DNA of 5,316 nucleotides from NCBI GenBank assembly GCA_028819775.1, contig JAPPKV010000239.1:1-5316 (forward strand). Reading direction: 5' to 3'. Within the stretch, counting starts at the first letter, position 1; each line of letters starts with the position of its first letter. The translations under genes and the position numbers were made by a program. Shown piece by piece: positions 1-5,227 of the stretch. This DNA comes from Gammaproteobacteria bacterium (lineage in GTDB: Bacteria > Pseudomonadota > Gammaproteobacteria > Pseudomonadales > Azotimanducaceae_A). The notes beneath the pieces were generated by a model, which worked only from the letters and a program-made list of their open reading frames with translations, ran no database searches and had not been told where the DNA came from.

Positions 1-97
1 CCAAGATCCTACGGATTCGCGGGACAAGGTCTTGCGGTAAGCCAAACGAACGATCCGTCTGGTAGAGAGACCGCAACCCCTTGTGCGCGAATCTCAT
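1..97 (-). CDS. HigB/RelE-type toxin, N-terminal fragment (runs off the left edge)
   Basis: The minus strand from an ATG at 97-95 reads open to the window edge for 32 codons. The start MRFAHKGLRSLYQTD and the later LVPRIRRIL match the N-terminal pattern of HigB-type toxins in the RelE/ParE superfamily (consensus like SFrHKGLr.LyetG...G......rlrrIL). These are ribosome-associated mRNA endonucleases, normally neutralised by a HigA antitoxin. In higBA modules the toxin gene comes first, so an antitoxin gene would be expected just beyond base 1, outside the window. The catalytic half of the protein is also outside, so activity cannot be judged. No good Shine-Dalgarno precedes this ATG, and no other start in frame lies close by. 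The reading rests on about 30 residues, but the HKGLRxLY block is distinctive. Confidence 0.6.
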   Translation of the reverse strand, partial: MRFAHKGLRSLYQTDRSFGLPQDLVPRIRRIL

Positions 98-210
98 TGG
101 GCACGATTGTAACGTGTCGCGGCACGGCGGGAAATCGAGACCATCACAACTGCGCAGAACTTGGGCGTGCCGATTGGTCGCGGTCCCTGGTGTTACGTGC
201 TGCGACGGGT

Positions 211-630
211 CTAAACGGGTATTCCGCCCGGAGCATCCCAAGGGGGCGAGCCGTCGTAGACCACGATCGGTGCGATGACCGGTGGCTGCATCGGTGCACC
301 GAACACCTTTCGCCGGTGTATCTCGCGATGCAGCGATGCCGCGTGCCGGCCAAGACGCTCGCCGACGTCCTGAATGACCTCCGAGGCGAACTTGATGATC
401 AGGATGATGTGCGTTGGCCCATCTGGATCGTCGTTGGTCTCGTCTAGAAATGGAATGCTCCAGACCATGTCGGCGTAGCGCGGGCCGTCGGGGACCCAAT
501 CGTCGGGAATACGCGTCATGTGGTCGTAGTCCAGATTGTCGACCTCCGGACTGTTGCGCATGATGAAGCCACGCACCAGGTCCTTGACCATCGGCGGAAA
601 CGCGAACAGCGGCAAGTAGGGATGTGACAT
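211..630 (-). CDS. Truncated YhgA/Rpn-like PD-(D/E)XK nuclease-family protein (putative transposase family), probably inactive
   Basis: This 139-residue protein matches the N-terminal half of the Rpn/YhgA-like family (recombination-promoting PD-(D/E)XK nucleases, often annotated as putative transposases). Family landmarks appear in order: FPPMVKDLVRGF (11-22, for hPemVrDLLRGFv), RYADMVWSI (51-59, for R..DliWrv, with candidate catalytic D54), LIIKFAS (77-83, for LLLEFQS), and PIVVYDGSPPW (121-131, for LPIVLYNG..pW). It stops eight residues later, whereas family members are usually about twice as long. None of the three minus-strand frames below 211 continues the family. At the EFQ triad the expected Glu is Lys (K80) and the Gln is Ala (A82). 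The conserved Lys of the N-terminal YK/FK motif is also absent. The start at 630 is chosen because GGAG sits six bases upstream and the family match begins there, although the frame is open to 834. It is divergent from the PIN gene. Family call fairly sure; loss of activity is inferred. Confidence 0.68.
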   Translation of the reverse strand: MSHPYLPLFAFPPMVKDLVRGFIMRNSPEVDNLDYDHMTRIPDDWVPDGPRYADMVWSIPFLDETNDDPDGPTHIILIIKFASEVIQDVGERLGRHAASLHREIHRRKVFGAPMQPPVIAPIVVYDGSPPWDAPGGIPV

Positions 631-636
631 CGATAG

Positions 637-640
637 CTCC
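637..640 (-). promoter_or_regulatory. Shine-Dalgarno site of the Rpn-like gene
   Basis: On the minus strand GGAG is followed by six bases (ctatcg) and then ATG at 630-628. It decides the start: the same frame runs open to 834, but the residues before the 630 start (rich in Arg, Ser and Thr) do not look like the family. Confidence 0.5.
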
Positions 641-801
641 ACGGGTTTTGACCGTCGTGAAGTTAGCGGTCGACCAGGAGCTTCGGTATCGGCGTTTTGC
701 TCGTTTTTGCGTAGGAAATTCCCTCCAATCGCTGTGCGAGATTTGCCACGGTGCGAGACTCCCCACGTTTGGTCGCACCATCCCACTGTGATAGCGCGGC
801 A

Positions 802-1296
802 ATGTCCGGCGTACGCCTGCCGAATCTGCCGCACGACCTTCGTGCTCTACCGGGGCTCGTTCGGCCCAGAGTCCGTTCGAACCGGGTCGCTGTCTTTCTA
901 GATTGCATCATCTCGGAATCGATGCGTGTCGAACCCGACCCCCGCGTGATCGACTGGATGGACCGGCAACGCGCTTCCCATCTGTTCCTATCCGCCATAA
1001 GCGTGGACGAGATCGTCTTCGGCATCGAGACCCTGCCCGATGGACGGCGAAAGAACCATCTGGCGCGCACGTTCTCGGCTATCGCCGATGCCTTCGATGG
1101 GCGGATTGCGGATTTCGATGCCAATGCGGCCCGGGAGAGCGCTAGGTTCCGCGCACACCGGCGGCTCATCGGACGACCCATGAGTTTGGCGGACTCGCAA
1201 ATCGCGGGAATCGCGAAGTCGAAAGGTCTGTCGCTGGCCACCGTGAACGCCCGGGATTTCGAAGGCATCGACCTATCCGTGGTCGAGCCGTTCTGA
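802..1296 (+). CDS. FitB/VapC-like PIN-domain ribonuclease toxin, degenerate first motif
   Basis: From about residue 30 the product follows the FitB/VapC PIN pattern: FLDCIISESMRVEPDP, FLSAISVDEIVFGIETLPDG, then GRPMSLADSQIAGIA and LATVNARDFEGIDL. PIN toxins are Mg-dependent ribonucleases paired with a small DNA-binding antitoxin. Counting from the ATG at 802 (164 residues), the four acidic residues expected at the metal site are present: D34, E70, D131 and D152. The first motif is abnormal: the family reads LDTNV(I/L)SE, while here it is LDCIISE, one codon short and without the Thr/Asn. The start is uncertain. The frame is open from a GTG at 751, and neither it nor 802 has a clear ribosome site. 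There is no start codon at the usual PIN N-terminus, so a leader of about 28 residues precedes the domain. No intact antitoxin gene lies on either side. Family call is firm; function is doubtful. Confidence 0.8.
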   Translation: MSGVRLPNLPHDLRALPGLVRPRVRSNRVAVFLDCIISESMRVEPDPRVIDWMDRQRASHLFLSAISVDEIVFGIETLPDGRRKNHLARTFSAIADAFDGRIADFDANAARESARFRAHRRLIGRPMSLADSQIAGIAKSKGLSLATVNARDFEGIDLSVVEPF

Positions 1297-1470
1297 CTGC
1301 GTCGGGGCACGTGGAAGGGCGCCGACTAGCGCGGCCTCGATCCGGCAACGGCACTACCATCCGACGCACATGAGGACCCGCCCAGAGCGACTCCGACAAC
1401 CAGTCGGTCTTGACGCGTCCAACGCCTTCTGCAACTCTCCGCCCAAACCTAGGCAAAAGACGACGCGACG

Positions 1471-1700
1471 GTGAAGTTCCGCATCCTCGGGCGGATTTCG
1501 CACGTTGAGACCATCGCCCAGGGTGCCGGTATCCGCGAGCTTCCGAGGCTACGGCGGGTGTCGGTCACGGCAACTGGCCCAAGCGGAAAGGAACGGCCCG
1601 CATACTGGACAACGGCGATATCCGGGTAGCCGAAGTACATTGGTACGAAGCACACGGCATCGGTCGCCGGGAGATGAAGCGCAAACGCTACCTGGATTGA
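1471..1700 (+). pseudogene. Conserved small protein of unknown function, broken by a one-base frameshift
   Basis: Two frames together encode one 76-residue small protein. The first, from GTG 1471, gives MKFRILGRISHVETIA then GIRELPRLRRV. The second, from 1563 to the TGA at 1698-1700, gives GHGNWPKRKGTARIL then AEVHWYEAHGIGRREMKRKR and YLD. Joined, they recreate a small conserved protein I recognise from proteobacteria (ending HWYEAHGIGR.EMK.KR), which has no function I can name. The join is at 1560-1563, where gtg-t.c-ggt lacks one base of an expected codon between Val30 and Gly32, probably a Tyr codon. Without it the first frame runs into a TAG at 1626-1628. The stop lies one base before the ATG of the next small gene, so the two look like an operon. 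It could be a true frameshift mutation or a sequencing or assembly error; the sequence on both sides is otherwise well preserved. The upstream ribosome site is weak. Confidence 0.75.
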
Positions 1701-1701
1701 C

Positions 1702-1944
1702 ATGGCTGCATCGACAACACATCGGAGCAGATACGTCGTGTGCGTCGACAACTCTGCGTACCCGGTTTCGCTCGAATTGCACAAGATCTACCGAACGGTG
1801 CCCGACAAAGACGCGGCAGCTTCCGGAGACCTCCGTGTAGTCGACGAGAGCGGCGAGGACTACCTCTTTCCAGCCGACGCTTTCGTCCTGGTCAGTCTGC
1901 CCGAGCGCGTGCGCTCGTCCCTTCGGCGGGCCGCGTCTCCGTAG
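1702..1944 (+). CDS. Conserved small protein of unknown function (YVVCVDN...DESGEDYLFP family)
   Basis: This 80-residue soluble protein has no signal peptide or membrane segment. The conserved core runs YVVCVDNSAYPVSLELHKIY (11-30), then VPDKDAA (33-39) and LRVVDESGEDYLFPADAFV (44-62). I recognise this as a small conserved bacterial protein with pattern YVVC..N..YpaSLE..KIY...pD..A......RViDESGEDYLyP...FV, for which I know no function. The core is intact, with no stop or shift. The start at 1702 is the only suitable ATG before the conserved Tyr11 and follows the preceding gene's stop after one base, with a weak GGA five bases upstream, so translational coupling is likely. If the upstream gene is really frameshifted, ribosomes would stop at 1626-1628, which might lower expression of this gene. 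It converges with the Rieske oxygenase gene. Confidence 0.8.
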   Translation: MAASTTHRSRYVVCVDNSAYPVSLELHKIYRTVPDKDAAASGDLRVVDESGEDYLFPADAFVLVSLPERVRSSLRRAASP

Positions 1945-1951
1945 CCGGGGG

Positions 1952-1972
1952 CAGTGCTAGTCCGCAGTACTG
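1952..1972 (+). terminator. Weak hairpin between convergent genes, possible terminator
   Basis: CAGTGCT (1952-1958) can pair with AGTACTG (1966-1972) as a 7-bp stem including one G-U pair, around a 7-base loop, just after the stop of the small gene ending at 1944. No T-tract follows, and on the opposite strand the wobble becomes a C-A mismatch. A strong intrinsic terminator is therefore not shown; the position between converging genes is the main argument. Confidence 0.2.
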
Positions 1973-2000
1973 ATCGGCGGGCATCTGCTGTCACGCGGCG

Positions 2001-3257
2001 CTACATGCTCCGTTCCAGCGCGTCGAGATACCAGTCGACGAACTCGATGCACAGCCTCTCCTGTTGCGGGTGATACGGACCCGGTTCGAAGAACCGCGAG
2101 AGCACGCCTTCGCTGTTGCGCAAGATGAGCGTCTGGTCCTCGCGGGTCGTGCGGTCCCAAAGCCAGGTCAGCGCATCGCGCTCGTAGTCCCGCCCCTCCT
2201 CGGCGTCGCCGCGCACGAACCAGACAAGCTCCATGTCCGTATTGGCGATGCCCCTGGGGATGAATCGGTACAGGACGCAGTGGTCAGGATAGTTGAGCAT
2301 GAACGCCAACGGCCCGAACTGGAAATCGCCGGCGCCGCCATCGTAGCCCTTGAAGTCGCCCATCAGGGGTGCCAGCGGTTGGCCGTCCCGGCTGCCGGTC
2401 TTGAAGCCATCGTAGAGCGCGTAGCGCCTGGTGTGCGCGCAGCAGCCGAAGTCCGGCGACGAACCGTAGACCTGGGAGTGTTCGAGGGTGATTCCGGGCA
2501 CGCCGGTTGCCTCTTCCGCACGGGCGAGCATCCTGGCGTTCTCACCCGCCACGTCTGCACTGGGCGCCTCCAAGGTGTGCCGCTTCGCGTAGGCGCGATG
2601 GGCCGTCGCGCAGTGGTAGCACTCCAGGTAGTTCTCCAACGCCAGCTTCCAGTTGGCCTCCACCGCGTAGTTCTGCCGGTGGGCGATCTTGGCCGTCGGC
2701 AAGTCGTAGGGACTCAAGGCGGGTTCGATGTGCTGCAGGGCTGTTTCGAACGACGCCGCAGCGGGATCGCAGTTGATGAAAATCAGGCCCTCGAATACCG
2801 TGCAGCGGGCACGTTTCAACGCATACGCGGAGGGATCAAACCCCACCAGGCGGTCCATGCCCCGAGCGGATTTGAGCGTGCCGTCGAGTTCGTAGGCCCA
2901 ACCGTGATAGGGGCAGACGAAGGCCCGACACGTTCCTTCCGGATCGGCGCAGATGCGAGAGCCCCGATGCCGACAGACATTCGCGAGTGCTTGGATCTCG
3001 CCGTTGCCGTCGCGCACCACGATGATGGAATCTTCGCCCAGCTCGAAGAGGAAGTAGCCGCCGACAGCGGGGACCTGGCTCACGTGGCCGGCATAGAGCC
3101 AGCTCTTGAACAGCACTTCGTCGAGTTCCTTGTGGTAGACCCGCTGTGATCGGTAGAAGTAGGGATCTAGCGCGAAGCCGGGACGTGCTCGTTGCGCCGC
3201 GGCATTTGCGGTCAACAAGGCCGGCGACTCATCCAGTTCGGCAGCGATGACGGTCAC
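2001..3257 (-). CDS. Rieske non-heme iron oxygenase, alpha (catalytic) subunit
   Basis: This 418-residue protein is full length for a Rieske oxygenase alpha subunit, which uses electrons passed from a reductase to hydroxylate or demethylate a substrate with O2 in the cytoplasm. The Rieske [2Fe-2S] ligands are C95-R-H97-R-G and C115-P-Y-H118-G-W, with the normal 17-residue spacing. The catalytic domain has NWKLALENYLECYHCATAH (202-220), giving iron ligands H215 and H220. D374 in TREDQTL is the likely third ligand by analogy with NDO D362. The residue that usually bridges the Rieske and iron sites (Asp205 in NDO) is Glu212 here, as in quaternary-amine oxygenases such as CntA. The C-terminus ends normally with FVDWYLDAL. 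The start is the GTG at 3257, which overlaps the upstream oxidoreductase stop as GTGA; the open frame beyond it lies inside that gene. No reductase, ferredoxin or beta subunit is visible. Family very sure; substrate unknown. Confidence 0.94.
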   Translation of the reverse strand: MTVIAAELDESPALLTANAAAQRARPGFALDPYFYRSQRVYHKELDEVLFKSWLYAGHVSQVPAVGGYFLFELGEDSIIVVRDGNGEIQALANVCRHRGSRICADPEGTCRAFVCPYHGWAYELDGTLKSARGMDRLVGFDPSAYALKRARCTVFEGLIFINCDPAAASFETALQHIEPALSPYDLPTAKIAHRQNYAVEANWKLALENYLECYHCATAHRAYAKRHTLEAPSADVAGENARMLARAEEATGVPGITLEHSQVYGSSPDFGCCAHTRRYALYDGFKTGSRDGQPLAPLMGDFKGYDGGAGDFQFGPLAFMLNYPDHCVLYRFIPRGIANTDMELVWFVRGDAEEGRDYERDALTWLWDRTTREDQTLILRNSEGVLSRFFEPGPYHPQQERLCIEFVDWYLDALERSM

Positions 3258-4279
3258 AGGGAGTCGATCTGGTAGCCGTTCATGGTCACGACGCATTTGC
3301 CCACGACGTCCCGGTTCTCCAGCATCCGCATCGCGTCGACGGCCCGTTCGAGGGGAAATCCCGCGCAGACGTAGGGATCGATGGCGCCACTCTGTGCCAG
3401 TTCCCATAGCGCTTCCTGGTTGCGGCGTCCCAGTTCGGGGTCTCGGCGGCCAATCTCGCCGGCGCGTACGCCGATGACGGAGATGCTCTTGATGAGGATC
3501 AGGTTTACCGGCGCCGTGGGCCATTGGCCGCTAGTGAAGCCGATGGTCAGGATGCGACCGCGCCAGTTGACGCAGCGCATGGACTCGTCGAACACGCTGC
3601 CGCCCACCGGGTCGTAGATCACGTCGGCACCGCCCGAGCCGGTCATGCGCTTTACCTCGTCTCGAAAGCCGCCCAACGAACCATCCGGTAACGTGTAGTT
3701 GATAACCGCGTCGGCACCCCGGGACTTGACCACGGCGAGCTTGTCGTCGCGACCGCCGGTTCCGATGACCTGGGCGCCGAAGTGTTTGCCGAGATCGACG
3801 GCAGCCATGCCCACACCGCCGGTGGCACCGTGGACCAAGAGCCATTCGCCGGCCTTGAGCTCACCGCGGACTTTCAGAGCCACATAGGCCGTCATGTAGG
3901 CGGTGCTGTACGACGCCGCCTTCTCGTAGTTCATCTTGCCGGGGATGGGTTTGAGACCGGCGGCCGGAATGTTGGCCGCCTCCACGAAACCGCCGGCCCG
4001 GGCACCGAAACAGACGGCATCGCCCTCCTTCCAACCCGTCACCCCCGGTCCGATTGCCGCGATGTCACCCGATGCTTCGCCACCCGGCGCGAACGGCAGC
4101 GGCGGCTTGTGCTGGTACTTCCCCTGGATCATCAGAAGATCGGGGAAGTTGACGGCGCACGCCTTCAGGCGCACCTGGACCTCGCCGGGTCCAGGGTCGG
4201 GAAGGTCCAATTCATCGAGGGTTACGCTGCCGATGTCCTCGCTGATGGCATGGCAGCGTACGGCGTGTATTCGAGTCAT
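3254..4279 (-). CDS. Zinc-independent MDR-family NAD(P)H:quinone oxidoreductase (Qor-like)
   Basis: This 341-residue product is a complete medium-chain dehydrogenase/reductase. The GroES-like N-terminal domain includes LPDPGPGEVQVRLKACAVNF (26-45), YQHKPPLPFAPGGEASG (55-71) and GVTGWKEGDAV (79-89). The Rossmann domain carries the nucleotide motif VHGATGGVGMAAVDLGKHFG (149-168), then GADAVINY (188-195) and GGADVIYDPVGG (216-227). The C-terminus has GKCVVTM. The catalytic and structural zinc Cys/His sets of alcohol dehydrogenases are absent, fitting quinone reductase or enoyl/crotonyl-type reductases that use NADPH. The ATG at 4279 is fixed by an in-frame stop eight codons upstream (4304-4306); no strong ribosome site is seen. 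Its stop overlaps the start of the Rieske gene by four bases, so the two are co-translated. The exact substrate (quinone, enoyl-CoA or another carbonyl) cannot be told; a reductase role for the oxygenase is possible but unusual. Confidence 0.92.
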   Translation of the reverse strand: MTRIHAVRCHAISEDIGSVTLDELDLPDPGPGEVQVRLKACAVNFPDLLMIQGKYQHKPPLPFAPGGEASGDIAAIGPGVTGWKEGDAVCFGARAGGFVEAANIPAAGLKPIPGKMNYEKAASYSTAYMTAYVALKVRGELKAGEWLLVHGATGGVGMAAVDLGKHFGAQVIGTGGRDDKLAVVKSRGADAVINYTLPDGSLGGFRDEVKRMTGSGGADVIYDPVGGSVFDESMRCVNWRGRILTIGFTSGQWPTAPVNLILIKSISVIGVRAGEIGRRDPELGRRNQEALWELAQSGAIDPYVCAGFPLERAVDAMRMLENRDVVGKCVVTMNGYQIDSL

Positions 4280-4439
4280 CCGCGTTCGGCAAGCAGGTTT
4301 GCGCTAGCCGCCCTCGCGAAACCGACGTGTTTCCTCGAGACACAGAGTCATCGCCTGACCCGAATCCAAGGCGGATCGAGCTCGTGCCTCAGCGACAATT
4401 TCCGCCACCGTGTCGCACAGCTTGATTTGTCGTCGCGCC

Positions 4440-5222
4440 TTACGCGATGCGAGTCACGGCCCGCTTCGTCAGCACCCCGACCAAGTGGCCCCGGAACTCC
4501 GCGGAAGCGTGGATATCCGAGTTGAACTCGCTGTGGTCGATGCTCACGCCGTCCACCGCACCAGGCGAGAAGTCCGCCGCCAAGGCATCCTCCAGTGCCG
4601 TGGCCCGGAACGCACACGCTCCGGCACCCGTGACGCCGACGCAGACGCAGTCGGCGCATCGCGCGACCATCACGCCGACCACGGCGTATCGCGAAGCGGG
4701 ATTGGGGAATTTCTCATAGGCGGCCGCATCGGGAACGCAGAAGTCCACCGAGGTCACGATCTCGCCGTCGTGCAAGGCCGTCTCGAACAAGCCGGTGAAG
4801 TAGTCGCTGCCCGCGATGGACCGGTTGGTCGTGTGCACCTTGGCACCGAGCGCGACAACCGCCGCCGGGTAGTCCGCCGCCGGGTCGCTGTTGGCGATGG
4901 ATCCGCCGATGGTGCCCCGGTTGCGGACATGGGCATCGCCGATTCGGCTCGCCAAGTCGGCGAGCGCGGGAATCGCTTCGCTGGCCGCCACTTCCGCATG
5001 GCGGGTCATCCCGCCCACCGAAACCGTGCCGTCGTTCACGGTCACGCCCGTCAGCCCGGGAATCGCGCCGAGATCGATGACATCGCTCGGGCTCGCCAGG
5101 CGTTGCTTCAGGGTCGGAATCAGCGTCATGCCGCCGGATAGGTAGACGCCGTCTGCGGCACCCGCCATGAGGCTAGTGGCCTCATCCAGGGTGGAAGGTC
5201 TGTGGTAGTTGAACTGATACAT
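4440..5222 (-). CDS. CoxM-like FAD-binding subunit of a molybdenum hydroxylase (xanthine dehydrogenase family, subunit M)
   Basis: This 260-residue protein is the medium subunit of a three-part molybdenum hydroxylase, taking electrons from the Mo and Fe-S subunits to FAD. The N-terminus FNYHRPSTLDEA (4-15) is typical. The first FAD motif is YLSGGMTLIPTLKQRLASP (27-45, for aGGqsLlP.lk.Rla.P), and the second is RNRGTIGGSIANSDPAADYP (100-119). The C-terminal part has SDIHASAEFRGHLVGVLTKR (235-254), the usual ending of the CO-dehydrogenase flavoprotein C-terminal domain, so the gene is complete. The start is the ATG at 5222, with GGGGAG eight bases upstream; the frame is open to 5252 but those residues overlap the large-subunit gene and are not family-like. 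It follows the large subunit by five bases. No small Fe-S (CoxS) gene is in view. The substrate is set by the large subunit and is unknown; family membership does not mean CO oxidation. Confidence 0.94.
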   Translation of the reverse strand: MYQFNYHRPSTLDEATSLMAGAADGVYLSGGMTLIPTLKQRLASPSDVIDLGAIPGLTGVTVNDGTVSVGGMTRHAEVAASEAIPALADLASRIGDAHVRNRGTIGGSIANSDPAADYPAAVVALGAKVHTTNRSIAGSDYFTGLFETALHDGEIVTSVDFCVPDAAAYEKFPNPASRYAVVGVMVARCADCVCVGVTGAGACAFRATALEDALAADFSPGAVDGVSIDHSEFNSDIHASAEFRGHLVGVLTKRAVTRIA

Positions 5223-5227
5223 GGTCC

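Noticed and set aside
97..447. Plus-strand frame of 116 codons across the Rpn-like gene
   Set aside because: It overlaps the HigB-like and Rpn-like minus-strand genes in antisense and shows no family features.
663..1310. Minus-strand frame of 215 codons opposite the PIN gene
   Set aside because: Most of it is the shadow of the PIN domain and is Arg/Ser-rich with no recognisable fold; only its last stretch is kept as a low-interest finding.
1505..1840. Plus-strand frame of 111 codons across the small-gene pair
   Set aside because: It is an alternate frame of two recognised small proteins and is Arg/Ser-rich without motifs.
2064..3149. Long plus-strand open frame of 361 codons opposite the Rieske oxygenase
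   Set aside because: It is fully antisense to a gene with all Rieske and iron-ligand motifs, has no family features itself, and long antisense frames are common in GC-rich genes.
3258..3524. N-terminal extension of the Rieske oxygenase up to 3524
   Set aside because: The added 89 residues lie inside the oxidoreductase gene and are Arg/Gly/Pro-rich; the GTG at 3257 gives the usual family length and a typical stop-start overlap.
3782..4525. Plus-strand frame of 247 codons opposite the oxidoreductase
   Set aside because: Antisense shadow of the Rossmann and GroES-like domains, with no motif of its own.
4410..5141. Plus-strand frame of 243 codons opposite the CoxM-like gene
   Set aside because: Antisense shadow rich in Arg, His and Val without family motifs; the minus strand has clear FAD-binding motifs.
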